64,000 bases of DNA from Phytoseiulus persimilis (taxonomy: Eukaryota; Arthropoda; Arachnida; Mesostigmata; Phytoseiidae): positions 19,716,001 to 19,780,000 of the forward strand of contig CM075103.1 of NCBI GenBank assembly GCA_037576195.1. The letters are read 5' to 3'. The position numbers were made by a program, and so were the translations under genes. Numbering within the stretch: the first letter of the stretch is position 1; each line of letters begins with the position of its first letter. The notes below the pieces were generated by a model. That model was given only the letters and a program-made list of their open reading frames with translations, ran no database searches and had not been told where the DNA came from. Below are positions 48,001-62,100 of this stretch, one piece after another.

Positions 48001-50639
48001 GATCCAATTCATTGGAATGACGGGTCGCGCCACGAAAGGAACGCTGACAACCCCGAATCCCACACAGGAGCACTCAGTCAAACGGATAACCAATCTCTGC
48101 GTAGGATCCGACTCGGGGCCTCCCGTGGTTGGTAACGCCGGAGGCTCGCTCCCTAATAGAAACCAATGAGACGACATTCGAGAGACAGCTGCAACAACGG
48201 AACTGTTTTTTTCCTCCAAAGAGCTCATCACCCCGAATCGCCCACAAAATCATCCTGACTGCTTTCTTGAGACTTTCTCCGGTTCAGTCTGCAGCGATCG
48301 GTTGCGGTCAGAACTGAATGAGCGCAGAAGAGTTCCCTGTAACGGCATTGCGAGCATTGTTATCGAATATTTCAAACTGCGCACTTTCCAGGAGCGTTTT
48401 CCCTGGCGCATAACGACTCGAAAAACGGATCGCCTGGAAAAGCTCAAGCAATAACTCGCTCATATAACAACCCGATTGATCGTTCTGGGCTGGACTGAAT
48501 GAGAGATGAGAGAACCCAGTATTCCCAGTGATAGAGAGAATCGATTATATTTCCCAGAATCTAGCGCAGGAATCCCTCTGTACGGGCCTCCCCGGTTCCA
48601 TTCCGGGGTCCAGAGTTTCGCGTTTTTTTCCTATTGCCTTCTTCCGATCTCGAGCCCTCCGGGAGGCTCACTCTCAGCGTTTCTCGTCTGCGGTACACCA
48701 AACAAATGAGAGGGTCGGACCAGTTGTCCTCCGAGACTGCTAGAGTCGTCTTAGTTGCGCTTTATTATTAGGGCGACAGGTTCACCGAATCCGCGTCCTG
48801 ACTGCGGTCCGCGAGTCAGAATTTCTGTGGTCATCAGCACCGAAATTGAAACACGCCGCTCACAAAGCGACGGCGATCCCGCCAAAACAATACGTAGGCT
48901 GCCGCCATTGCAGTTAAACGCTTCTAAGCTGCTAAACGCGGAGCAAGAAGCGCATTCTATTCGTTCCACTCCGATGGCAGGCGACCGAAGTCCGTCAGCA
49001 GAAAAAAACTAAACTCTCGTTTTGCTCATGTTCTCCGTGAGCGAAATCAGAATTTCTCCAACGCAGTCCACTACGGGAAGCGGAGAAACTTTTCGGCCGA
49101 AACAGGACACATATGAAAAATTGTCGCTGAAAACGCGCCGAAGAACCGAATTCAAGGAAGAGCCTCCCCGAAGCCTTCCAGTACTTCGGGCTTGAGGAAC
49201 TCCCTCCGGAGATCTCATTGTACGCCTCCTCATAGAAGCGAAAAGGGAGGAAGCATCAGCTTAAGATTTTGTCGGAAACATTTCCCTCGAATGACGGGGA
49301 CAATGAATGAAAGTGTTTTACGCCTTCGCCGTATCTCAAGGGAAGAAAAGCCGGACCCGGTTGCTCTTCAGATGATCTTACGCTCGGAATCTACTCAATC
49401 ACTGGCTCGGAAGGAAGTCTCCGAGCGAATGAAATCAAAAGACGAATTCCCTCCGGAGCATACGTCGAGAGAGAACCTCCCGATATTTTGAGTGCCAGGT
49501 AATTCTACCAGTGACTTCCCGGTCATACCTGCGGACCTCTTTCGATAACCGGGTCCGATTTCAGCGAAGGCGAATCGAGACGAATCAGTTGAAATCCGTA
49601 AAAAAACGTACAAGAATCGGTTTAACGGTAAAGAAAGCGAAGAATGAAGCAGAAACAGCCGTGTCCGACTCTTAACGGTTGCGCAGCGCACCTGGCCGGG
49701 GAGACCCTGTTCGTGCGGCGGATGATTCCATCTAATCTCTATCGCCGTATAATCAGCTGAGCGGTCCGTACAACGACAATACACTAAGCGTCTTCTGAAA
49801 GAACAAGTAGGTATGTCCAACGTAACCTCAACAGGGAGCATCGGACCGACTTGGATTGACGGATATAAGTCTCGAAAAAGTTCACACCAGCACGAGTGTG
49901 CGCGGCGTGCACATATCCTCGCCGCGCACACTTCGTCTCCAAGGAAGGGTTGACCTCAAGAATACATCGTTCAATCAGCTGAAGATTCGTGACCTCCGGT
50001 GACTTGTCGATGAGAATGGATACCTCCGTAGACCGCGAATAGCACGTGCGGCAGTTATATCGAGATCCAACCACTCGAACACCCCGGAATATGGGAGGTT
50101 CTTTTCTATCAAAGGATGGAGATTTTGGGCTCCGTAAACATCCGAATACTCACCAGGGCTCAACGCCTGGACTACCTCACAGCTCGCAACAGAGTTTCCA
50201 TGCAGAGCTATCGATTTCGCGTCAAGTTGTGAGCGCGTCGGCGCCACCTTGAGCGGGCAATCGGTGATCGAGGTCCACTCCCTTCGGGCTTGTGCCGGAG
50301 ACACTCGCTCGAATCGTATGCGTGCTCGGGAGGCCAGATTGTCTGGGACGTTCCCACTCCATTTTGGAGACCATTCCCGGAGAAGATTAAGAGAGGGATA
50401 ATCAAGAATGATATTCGTGGAAAATCGAGTGGGAACAGTGCTTGGTGACTCCGCGGGCCGCGTCGTAAAATTACACATCGTTGCGGTACAAAAACCATCG
50501 ACGCATCTCGAGGATTCTCTGAAATCACTTCAGGAAGTAATTATATCCTCCAGAAGATTCCTTAAGAACGTTCCGAGGCAATTTCCCGCGAACCCTGAGC
50601 GTTTCCTTAGATTCGGAAATTTCGTACCGCGGTCGTTAG
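45018..50639. other. No recognisable gene
   Basis: Several frames of 100-190 codons exist on both strands (for example 46688-47248 plus, 49395-49931 and 49975-50478 minus). None carries a domain, and their lengths are within chance for this composition. No tRNA-like arms were found. Confidence 0.4.
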
Positions 50640-50975
50640 TTAAAAGTAGCGGCTATCATCGCCGAGCGTGGTGTATCTAATCAAAACAACTCCATACGCT
50701 TGAAAGACTCCCGGGCAAGAGAAAACGCGCAGACTCGCGAGGGCGAATTGCTCACAGAAGTGTCCAGATGGACGAACAGATAAGCCGAATACATCAGCGC
50801 CGCTCCGCTCAATCTCTTTCAATTCACGGCTATAGCTTGTCATCGTGGTCTCGAAACTACAACACTCAGTGTTGATTAAACCGCTCGCGTTGATGTTGAT
50901 TCTGCTGGCGGTTTCGATGATTGTGTTGACGACGTCGAGAACGATCAACCGCCGACCGAACCAGCCTCGACGTCG
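50640..50975 (-). CDS. Gustatory-receptor-like C-terminal exon (7tm_7), fragment
   Basis: A frame opens at a CAG acceptor on the minus strand (exon start 50975) and runs 111 codons to a TAA. It ends with ADVFGLSVRP, a hydrophobic segment, then AYGVVLIRY and ten residues before the stop. This matches the layout of the last helix of arthropod gustatory receptors, whose signature is TY, five hydrophobic residues, then QF, close to the C-terminus. A helical linker (SYSRELKEIERSG) precedes it, as expected. The upstream exons that should carry the earlier transmembrane helices were not found between 50976 and 53900, so it may be a gene fragment or pseudogene. Identification rests on pattern resemblance only. 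Confidence 0.4.
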   Translation of the reverse strand, partial: RRRGWFGRRLIVLDVVNTIIETASRININASGLINTECCSFETTMTSYSRELKEIERSGADVFGLSVRPSGHFCEQFALASLRVFSCPGVFQAYGVVLIRYTTLGDDSRYF

Positions 50976-53900
50976 CTGATATTGGACGGCATGGCGGAAG
51001 AATCAACAGAGACAAACGGCCTCAAATCCATTCTCGGAGCGGCTGTTCAAACATCGTCCAGCGTTGGCCGTATATCGCATTATCAGAGCTCTTCATTCTC
51101 CGCCAGGAAACCTCTGCAAAAACTAATTTCCAAGCGGGTAATCAGGGACATTTGTTCTCTGTCTGTTGTCAGCTTGACTATCAGTTCGCTTCATCAGTGT
51201 CCGTGGCGGCATTTCTGGCGACTCTCGAGCCACCATCACTCTCGAGCTTGCCCACGATCCGCTTGGGGAGGATAGTTTGGGGGCCAACCCTGCCGACGGA
51301 GGAGCGCTCGAACTGTTCCGGAGTCAGTTTCCTCAACTTCACGAAGGAATGGGAAAGTTGATCACATGGGTTTTGGACTCTTCAAGACTGTGGAGTTTCC
51401 AGACACGCAGTACTGGAAAACATCGGGGAGAAACGTGCAATCGAAAAAGAAAACTTTCTTTCCGCCTGTTCCTCGCGACTGGACGTCAGCAATGAGCTGA
51501 AGGTGCCACGAGGAAGGAGCGTCGTGGAGCTTCGTGAGGTTCTCAACGGACTTCCGTCGACGGAGAAGACGGCGAGCAGAGCCGGGAGAAGCAAGCCAGC
51601 ACACGAATCATTGTCCGAAACGGAGAGGCGATGGTGCCACACAAAGCAGCGTACAGAAAGAAAAACACAGTCACAACGAGGAAAGATGCCTGCGGGCTGC
51701 AAAGGTCAGACACAAGCGGTTCGACCAAATAGCGCAGTGTCGGACCTTGCATGAATGACCCGGCGATGGACATCGGGTGACAGGGCCGCGAGCTCGGACC
51801 TCTCATTCCAGAAGTGAGAAATCGCCTTTGGGTCGAGCTCCGAGTTTCAGGAGTTGCTCCTTGCTCAGGATGCACTCCGACTGTGTCGATTCCGCCAAGT
51901 TCCGATGCGGGGGGAAGACAAGGATCAGAGTCTCACTCTTCTTGGAAGTTCTCGAATGCAGCGAGCAGAAACACTTCGTGTCAAGAACGGATTTGAAAAT
52001 AAAAGTTCTGAAACTGTGACGCGCGAGACGCGTCGACGTTCGCGTCGCTGTCGGCTACTCGACGCAGTTATTGTTCCAGGGATGCGACAACAAGTCCGCG
52101 CATTGGCGTAATGCGAGTTTAATGTGGCCCGAGGTCTGTCGGCAGCCACCGTTTTGCGACAGAATCGATGACGTTACGGCGGCCGGACGTCTCAAGTCCG
52201 ACACCTGGCGACGTAACAACGGACTTTCGGTGGAATTTGACTCACGGCGAGTCATCGTTTCCGACGAACCGGTCCGAGCGGGGAGCAGAACAAACGACGA
52301 GCAATTTTTGCACGTCGACCGCCAGAACTACTCCACTCCAGAACGATCCGTCATGAATAACTCCGCACTTCAGAAGCATCGAAGCCCAGGGGTTCATCAA
52401 GGACCATCGACGCTCAGCGGTCTCCAATGAGTTCTTCAGACACTTTCCGGCACTTGTCGAGGAAGTCTAGCGGCGGGAAATAGGTGACGGCCCATCGGCC
52501 CCAATATGTCACAAATATTCAGTCATCTATCTCGTCTTTAGCTCGAGATGTCGCTCGGTGACTTTCGCTCAGCTCGCCCGGCATTGTTTTCCCCCCCGCG
52601 GACGTCGTTGGCTCTGACAGAGACATGTCTAGTGCCGACTGTTATTTTTCGGCTGTAGGGAGGAAAATGTGAGAAAGTTGAGAACAAAAATAGTTCCATA
52701 AAGAACGCAGCATTGACAGCACGAGACAGTCGGACGTTCGAACAGACGACACAAGGGGCCGGAACATCGGGCGGCTTAGGCTCCAGCTCTGATACCGACA
52801 GCTCAAACAGACGGCAATAACAGCGACAACAACGACACCCAGATGCCGCTTTGGGATTTCTACACAGTCGTCATCGTTGTCGCTGCTAACAGGACGTCGA
52901 CAACGACGGAATTACGTCTGGTCGTCGAGGGATCTGAGCTCAGTCATCCCTCAGGCTTCGCGGCGCTCATCGTCGATGGGGGTTTTATTACCTTTCCACT
53001 CAATATTTTCGGATTTCGTTCGTCGTCTCGGAATTCGTGAGCGCGATCGAATCGCGACGCCACACGACGGGATGAGATCACAAACATTCACCTCGGTTGA
53101 CAATACTGCAAGTCGTTTCGGTTCATCGAAAGTTTTTACATTCCGCTCCTCGTTGCGTAATGGAAATTCACGACGAGCGCCGAATCCCAAAGCTGCTCGG
53201 CCCTGGAGCCCCGATCGACCGAAGATATCTACAGTTTCGATCAACGCTCTAGATCGGTTCCGATACAAACTATATCTTCTCCCATCCCCCTTTCTTTTGG
53301 CACTTGCATATCCCTTTGTGATCAATAGGGTCTACCGTTCGTGAGTTGTTCAACAAAAGAAAAAAAAACATTGTAGACGTGTAGATGGACCAGGTGGAAC
53401 TTAGGGAATCTTCCACCCATAGGGGATCAGGGCTCTCCCTCATTCCACGATTCCCTACAACGAACTCAATCGAGAAGATCAGAGCGCCGGCGCAGATTTG
53501 ACTCCGGACTCCCGTTCCTCGATCCTTCGATCGCTCGAAAAACAAGAACAGAATATCGCGCAAACGTCAAAGTGGGAAAATTCGAGGTGCTAGGGAAACT
53601 AGCAACGGTCTCAGTGCAGCCGGGTAGAACTCCTCGTCACCGACAGTCGAAAACGGTTCTCTTCGATGCCACTTGGATGTCACCTGAGCACAATGGATAA
53701 CAACGCCGAGGCGCATTTCAACTGAACTTGGCTTTACCAGCAGCTCGAATTTTCCCAGTTTGACGTCTGCGCGATTTCGATCCCGAGTATTCGATGGATC
53801 AATATCCGAGTTTTCGGCATTCGGAACACTTGAAAACGGAATCTCTGGATGAAGAAGAATCAGTTTCAAAACAGTCATCCGTGGTCATCTTCTCGTCTTG

Positions 53901-56140
53901 TGCCCTAACACCGCTTCAATCATCCCCCGTTTCTGCCTGTCTTCACGCCAAGGGTCGAAACTCGCTTAAAAGATCCTGACTCCGTTCTCTTGACTCTGCC
54001 ATTGTCACTCGGAAGAATGGCCATCCTTGTGCTTTCACAAACCAACTACCCTCATTCTACGAGAAGAAGAAGCGAGGTCGAGAATCACATGGTGGAACAC
54101 TAGAAATATTGAACTTGACAGCGATGAGCTTCATTTGAGTTCTAGTCTGATTCTAGATCAAGGAGGAATATTGACTGGTTCTGGTTACGCCCTCAACGGA
54201 GAAACGTCAACAGCGGCCTCGAAGTCCCTCAGCGTTGAAGATCTTGACGGGACCCACAACTTTCACAAGCCGAAATATCCGTTCATCGCGCCGGGCGACT
54301 TGAGAACGTTTCGACGCTCCAGATCCGAGATTCGATCATCCAAAATACGGGGATTTTCGAGGACCCAACGAGAGGTGAGTCAAGTTCCGAATTCTTCTCA
54401 CAATCCAGCGACTCTCATGGCCGACCTTCTCAGGAAAAGCATCAGATTCGGCTGCAGAAGGTGAGACCGAGGAGCCTGACACGCTGCCGGCAAAGTTTTG
54501 AGCCGCAATATCAGCTCCCGCCCATGGCCGCTGACACAGCTTTCGCTGCATCATCGTCGCCATCACTTCAGCGGAGAACATTTGGGCCCCTCAAGCAGAG
54601 AACGGGCTCTCACGCATCCACACATGCCCGATCGAGAGAGAGTCCGCGTTAGCGACAGAGGAGCCCGAAGAGAGAGATAACTAGTCCGGCACGCGTCGCG
54701 CATTGCCGGTTGGTGACCAGATGTTCCTCTGTTAGCTTGGGTGGCTGAATCGTTCGATGGAAGGCCGGTCCAAAGGACAGCTAAGCAAAGTGCTGCCAGA
54801 CATGCATGCATCTAGGCTGGCACGCATGAATGTTTGCCAGAGTCTGTCTGGCGGGCGGTTACGAAATCCGATAGGAAACATCGTTCGATTGTTTCTCTGG
54901 TCGGACCAGCTCGCTTCGAGTGGGAAATTCAGGCTGAGGGGAAAACGACAGAACATTTCCTGATTCAGGCACGGGGCACATTGATAAGTACACATCAATA
55001 CGCATTTAGAAGTTGAAGTTTGACCTTGGAAAACCTCCATTTTATCCACTCTGGGCATCTAGACCGGGTATCGGTCCCCGTGGAAGAACTAGAACAGGAT
55101 CCAGCTTTATGATCGGGGGCTGAGGAGTACCTACGGGATGCCGGGCGTGGGGCCAGAGTCACGCACTCTTCGGTGCCGTTGGCGGACGGTCAAGGTTTTT
55201 GTGTCTTCTGGATGAGAAGCAGTATCCAAGACGCTTCTGAGAATCGGAAAGCTGTCTCTCCGCTAGTTCGAACGGACGGAATCCCGGCGTCAGGTTCAAT
55301 GTAGCGATACGGCGGAGCTAGTGAGCAGTGGACGGAACAGGAACTCTAAGCCAATATTTACGCAGCCGGGGAACGAAAATAATGGCCCGGACATGAGGGA
55401 GTACGGTGACGACACCACTGCAGTGAACCAGTCATTCAAAAGCAACCATCGAATCGATTCAACAATGTGGGGCTCGAGGGAACCGCATGTGTCGCGGCTG
55501 GAAAGATCAACAACACTTTCAGACTGAAGCAAGAAGACCATCCCCCTTCCTCTTCTCTTGGAGCTTGTTCCCCTCCCCCCCTCCAGCCTGAGGAGCTTGA
55601 TTCGAAGAAGCCGACTGCTACGGCGGCTTGAATTTTCATCGCGTTTCTTGTAGAATGATGTGCTTGAGATGTTTTTCCTCCAGTTCCGATGTTTTCAAGC
55701 GATTCCGTACCGCCAGCGGTTGGATCGCAGCAGAGTCTGGCGAGCAGGCTCGCCGCACACATCACTCACATCAAGGAAGACAATCGAGAGTCCACACGGG
55801 GCCTCTTTCAACTTTATCAGGGCCTCTCGGAGTTTCGGAGAATCAATTCGAGTCAGTCAGTCGGTGGCTCAGTCGCTCGACTGGAGAATCGTTCTCGCGG
55901 TCTCTCTCTCTCTTCATTTCACCACGCGCTCGGCAGTCGCTCCTCAGCCACTCGACTCTTCGAGATCGCTAGCGACGTATTTAGCGAAGCGCCTCGAACT
56001 GTCAAGAAAAAAAGGCTTCCTGCTAACACACTCTGCATCCTCCCAAGTCGGAAACTCGTCCGACAGGAGAGGATGAGCGGAACAAAGTGTCGATACCTCT
56101 TCCGCGACCGACCACGGTTTTAGAGCCGAGCTCGCTTTGT
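50976..56140. other. No firmly recognisable gene
   Basis: Both strands are coding-like around 51000-51900 but in broken frames (see findings). An AATAAA-like hexamer lies near 51996 on the plus strand. The plus frame 54254-54652 is open for 133 codons without a start. Nothing here reaches a confident call. Confidence 0.35.
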
Positions 56141-56165
56141 CCGCCATTTTAGCAGCAATCGACAG
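56141..56165 (+). promoter_or_regulatory. Possible transcription start with YY1-like motif and 5' splice donor
   Basis: CCGCCATTTT at 56141-56150 resembles a YY1 core-promoter element. It is followed by CGACAG and a strong GTAAGA donor at 56166. This is the arrangement of a short non-coding first exon of a plus-strand gene, whose coding exons would lie to the right. Confidence 0.25.
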
Positions 56166-56170
56166 GTAAG

Positions 56171-59100
56171 AGGTGAACTTCGAAACCTGTTTGGGAAGTT
56201 CATGTTCCGCGCGACTGGCTCATCATCAGCATGCTTCGTGAGCGTGTCGTGGCGATGAACAGTCGGAAGCCGTCTGCAGGTCCATATTCGGAAATTCTGA
56301 CCTCAGGCCACAGATGGCTGAGGCATGATTTGCGAATCTCCGATCTGCGAATTCCTCGCGGGGTCCCGGAAACAATTTGGTAATCGAGACTTTGATTGGG
56401 TCCGGATAGGAACGGAGTATTCACCTTCTCAACCAGGTCGAAAATGCTGCATCGTGACTGTCGGAGGTGAAGGACTCCGAACAAACTCTCGCGATTCACT
56501 GAGATGAAGCGATTGGAGAGAACCGCTGCTTTGTCTCGCGAGGTTCTGCTCGGCGAACAAAACAAACACATTTCGGGAAGATGTGTCGGCTACCACGCGT
56601 AGTAATTTGACCGAGGGCCGTTTCGCTTTATCGTAAGTCATTACGATGAGGGCTCGCGGACAGAGAATTAGGATCTATTGGAGGACTTTCGCGCGAGTGT
56701 GTCATCCTTCCGCTATTGCAGATAGAAGCGCACATCTGAGCCAGTCCCGATGTCAATTGACGGCGTCGTACAAGACAATCTACTATTAGCAGTCTCGTCG
56801 CTCTTTACGAGGGCCGCCTTCACGAACCGCCGGCGTACGCGGACGACACTCGACCGACGTGGAAACCCTAATGTCGGTATCAGATCGGTTTCTCGGAGAT
56901 AAGCCAAAGCCGATCCTGATTGAGCGTAGCGGAGGGACATACGGATTGGACCGTGGAGGAAAGGTTGCCCGTCCGGCGAGATCGAGCGGCGAATGAGCGC
57001 TTTCCTGGAAGTAGGAACGCCGCGAAACCGAACGAAAAAGAAATTTCTCCAGACGAATTCCGCAATTCCTCGAACTGTCGCTTGAGCCAAGTGGAAACGA
57101 GCGCGATCGATTCGGATCGGAGCCGCAGCAGCTCTCAAATTACCACTGCGCTCGGCCGCAACCGAAGCTTTCGGCTTCATTAGGGGAGGACGCAGACGCC
57201 ATCGACGTGGGATTGCTCCACGTATGGAAAATTGGGACAAGCGCGGCTACTTCTTCAAAGCCCGAATCACCCGAAGTTTCCGGGATCGATCGAACTCGAC
57301 TAGTGGGGTTCAAGGGAGTCCATTCCGTTTTGTTGCTCATTCCGATTGCAACCACAAGTGGTCTCCCCGGTGATGGATGGCAAGCTTCACGCGGAATCTC
57401 ACGCGAGTTGCCACCGAACGACTTCCAGCTGAATAAGACGACTCGGAACCAAACTAGCGGGACACGAGGGGGATCCTGGTCGTTCGATATGAAAGTGTCC
57501 GGCGGAAACCTAGCCCTGATGACGACTCATGTAGTGAGAATCCAACTCGCCCAGACGAGTATTGATCTCATCTCTGTCCCAGACGAAACACATCCATAGA
57601 GACGGATGCTGTTTTCGTTCACATGGCTGTCCCGCGGGGGCCACACGACCGGCGCGGCGTCACCCGCTCGGATCATGTGGGAAGACGACTTCCAACTCTC
57701 AGGCGGTTTCTCCCCGTCGCTCTCGAGTTCTCGATTGACCGACTCCGATGAACGGAGTCGCCGGGGAGGCTGATGCTACGCAGCGAGCTCCCGATCTCGT
57801 TAATCCTGCGTGGGCGTCAAGCCTCAAGAGAGGGAGACGGGCTGAGCTTTTCGCGCGCTTTTCGCCGACTGAGAAACGACCGCGGCGGCTCCTGTTTCCG
57901 AACCGAGCTATCTCAGACCGCTGGCTGAGCTTCCTCGCCACAGAATCTATTTCAGCTCGCGTCGGCTTCGATTCGGATGGACCCGTGCGCTGCGGCGTCA
58001 CAGCTGCGCCCCGCTCAGCGATCTAATGATGGGATTTGAGAAATTTTCGCCCAGTTGCGGCGTTGCCCGAGAACTTTCCGTGGTGGAAAAGCTCAGATGA
58101 TCGATACAGCGTCTCTTGATGAATGACGTGAGTCAGTACTGAGAAATTTCCCCCAATATCTTTCTGGATTGGCGCGACTCCAGCATGGAAAGAAGAACTA
58201 TGGAGAACTTTCAGAACCATAGGGAGCCGGCTCGCCGCCCTCCCTCCCCCTCCCGACGATTTTCAAGTTCCCGGGCCCGGAAGGGATCAGATTTTCGCAA
58301 ACATTTCGCGTGAAGAATTCGCGATTTTTTTTCAGTCGGAATGAAATTATTGATATCCTTACTGAACTATGAAGAAAAAATCTAGGAGGGTCGTCCCCGG
58401 TGAAGTTCTTGTCGGAGTGATCAACAGCAATGCTGCGAATTGATCTGAATTCCGGTTTCGGAACGTTCGTGAAACGTTACATTTGGGAAGAGAACGATGT
58501 GGCAAGCAACGAAAACACGCTTCCAGAGAGCCGCTTTCCGAAGGTTAGTTGACAAGAACAGCTGTGCGTTCTTGCTCTCGCTCTCGCCCTCTGTTTGGAA
58601 TTCTCGCGGAACTCCGGAGCTCCGGCAGGAGGGAAATTTATGAGCTCATAACGAACGTCGCCTCAAACGAACTAGCGAATATTTTGCTTTTTTTCTCATG
58701 AAATTATCGGTGTCAACGTTCGTTCAAGAATCAGGCTTGTAAAGTCATTTTACGTTGAATGTATGTCAGCACGGCATCGGAGCTCCAGCCACCTCTGCTG
58801 CCGCGGCATTCCGCCAGGATTCGAATGTGATAGCGGGCGACCGAATATCTTCTTTTAAAGAGCGAACACTGGAGATACAACACTGCAGCTGTTTTGCTAT
58901 ATTCTCAGGACAGTCTGGCTGGATATGTGGCAGACCGCGTTGATCCCACAGCGAGGAGTTCTGTCTGCATGACTGAGCAGGAAAAATGGCGCAAAAAAAT
59001 AACGGAGCATCATGGCACACTTGAAGGTGTCCATAAAGCTGGCTTGGTCCAGTCTTTGACAATGAGGTGATTCCGGGAAGGAGTCGGGAACTGCGAACAT

Positions 59101-62100
59101 CGTTTCCTCGTTCACACGTCGTTTATAACGGAGGATTTGGAAACTCGTTACTTCGATTTCCGTCTCAGACGTCTCGAACGAGGTCAAGCGACTGCGCTGT
59201 GAGCCATGCCCTTGCCTGTCGGTCCCTTGGATACACGTCCGAGCGATGTTCCCCTCCGCCATTAACTGCGGAGAGCTGGTTTACGGGGAATGTGATTGTG
59301 TACTCCCGAATACTATTGAAATTTCAGATGTGCAAAATTTCTGCTGTCATAAAACTGTACTGAGATGAGACATGTAGACACACATTTTGGAGCAGGTGAA
59401 TACAGGTAGAACTTCGAAAAATAGAATGCATGTCGGAATCTGGTGCTTGGGAGAACATATTGAGTTCTTGTCTACATCACAGGAAGAACCGCACGCGGAT
59501 TCACTTCACTGTGCATGCAGCTGGAGCTTGAATACACGTAGGGAGCTTTGGCCCATACGGACGCATTCCGAGGTTGAAGACGAGTGCCTCTAAGTGTAAG
59601 TTGAGCACCGATTTTCGTAGGTGGCCCTGAGTACATGTGGGGGAATGTTCCCACACCGCTCGTCCTCGAACGCTCTTCGATTCTACAGTCCCAAAAGTGA
59701 GCACGCTGTGGAACCCTGTTTTTAGATAACTTTCCGTAATTGTCCAAGTATTTGTGAGAGATCGCCCAACGATTCCTATTGACGGAAGTTGCCCGCACCA
59801 CTGCCAACAGTGACAGCCAGCAAACCTGTACAGACGTGGAGTGCAGAAAAATTATCATTCCGGAGGAGCGATTTATTCAATCACTTGGCGTTTGACCGCT
59901 CCGCCGTGCTCGGACGTCCGCCGCCCCGGAGAGGATTTCGACGCTCGCCACCAGAGGCATGACGTTCGTGATGCGAACATTGGGCCTGTGCGCGTCCGAA
60001 CGTCAATTTGGCCCCTGGAAAATCGGAATACCCACGAAATCTAATGGCGATTTGTTCGAGTCTGATGGACTCGACGAGTTCCGAGGTTGTTCACCTGTGT
60101 GGCCGCCGCGCGAGTCCATCCAATTCAGTCAGCCAACTGAGAATTCCTCACAATCGATAGAGCAGGGGAAGCTCACAGCTCCCGATAAATCTTCAGCATA
60201 ACTCATACGTTTTCCTCCCGAAAATTCGTAGATGAGAGAAAATAACAACTATTAACCGCGGAGCCCGCCGCCGATGAGGGAAACTAAGCGCAGCTGGTAT
60301 TCGGACGAGGAGAGCTTGACAAACCGGAGGGCCATCTGAACGACAGTGGTTAAATGATGGCCGACTGGGGTTATTTACCTCCCTAAGCAAAATCATGTGG
60401 CAAGATTACCGCGATCAACGAACGCGTTCCTTTTTTTCTATCTTTTACGGCACGGCACAACGCATCTTCTGGATATTCTGGCGTCCGCTTTTGAGCGCGG
60501 CAGGGAACGGCGGCCGCAGGGGAGAACGCGGACAAATACGAGAAAATATAGAATAAAAATAAAAACAATGAAATATGGCGTCGGGAGAACATGGCGTCGT
60601 GCATGGACACGGCCGTCGGAAACACCGCTCGATAGGAATTATCCGCGTAACATATCGACTCATTCTTCCATTTGTTCTCGATTATCGTTTTTCTTCTCCT
60701 CCCTCCCTCGGGGGATGTGTTCCATGCAATACGCCCACCAACATTGTGTTTTGAACAATGAGCAGAACTCGTTGCCATCCAAGTTCGCACCACTTTCTGG
60801 GTATGAACCAGATGGATAATTTACTCCTGATCGCCACAGTTTTTTCGCTTCATTTTGGGGGTGCCCTCAATCTTGTCCCACTTGAAATCGCTCGCCCTCC
60901 AATCCCAGAGCTCTGAGAGAGGCGTTCCGCTCTGTGCCGATCCCGCGCTGGAGATCCAAGCTCGGATGGGGTATTCATGAAGCTTGAGATCGGCGACGCA
61001 AGGTACTCAAGGTGCGAGGATGCGTCCTGCTTCTGCGGAATATTCCCCACCGTGGAGGCACACCTCACACTCAACGGTGTCCGATACCCCTGGTGTGAAT
61101 GAACCGAGCTGTACTTTGAGCACTTCATGTCGAGAACCGGCGCTTTAGGAGCCATCGAAACCGGGAACCGTTCTTGCACCATTTCTCAGACCGTTTCTGC
61201 CCCATTGCTCAACGCGTTCTTCGCCGTTTCCCCACTGTTTTTGTCCAGCGGGAAAGTATTTCGTTCAACCTTGCAGAATTCCGCCGTTGTCCGAGAAGAG
61301 CGAACCTTCAGTACCTTCCTTCGGACGCTATGCTGCTTGGAATAACTGGAAGCCATGAAAGAGAACAGAAGGGAAGAGGAAAAAACTTGATGGGCGCCAA
61401 GTTTTCGAAACGAGTTCGCGAATTTCGCCCGCGTCGGTGGTCCACAGGAAAGACAACTGCCCACAGCGGTCAAAGCATGACGTTGTTCCATGGGTCATCG
61501 ACAACGGCAGTCACTGTGTCTCTTCTGACCAGCTTGAGTTTCCAGCTTGGAAGACATGTTTGCCAATGAGCAGTATCCTGTTCTGCCCGAGCGCTGATTT
61601 TCGATTTTGGTGACGACTCGCGCATTCCGCGGAGGCGTTAAGCGATTGGGTTACCTTCGGATTTGTAACCGACCGTGCTAGCGAATCAAAGACGGTTCGG
61701 AAACAGCATCAACGATCGAATAAATAATGGAGAGAGAGTGAGAGCGAGCAAAAACATGAAGCAAGACGACGCAAATAATAAAAAGATGGGATCGACATTC
61801 ACCAAAGTCGACGACTTCCGGGCCCGGGCGCGAGCGGTGGTGTCGACGGCGGTGGCTTATCTTGGAGCAGATGATCCGCAGCAGCGAACTCTCTTCTTTT
61901 TCCGTCAAGATATCATCCGCATCGAAAGGAGCTCCTATTTGACCCAAAAGTGCCAACTTTGCTGAGCAAGCCAAGCGAGCGAACGAACAAGCAAGCAAAC
62001 GAGCATTCAACATCTAAACAGCGAGAAGGCAAGCCACTCCTGGTTTTCTTGAAGCATGGCCGACACGACATCGGGAATATCCGCAGCAGGCATCGGAGGA

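Noticed and set aside
49395..50478. Overlapping minus-strand frames of 178 and 167 codons, considered as a retrotransposon or split gene
   Set aside because: No reverse transcriptase, endonuclease or other motif could be recognised, and the lengths are within chance.
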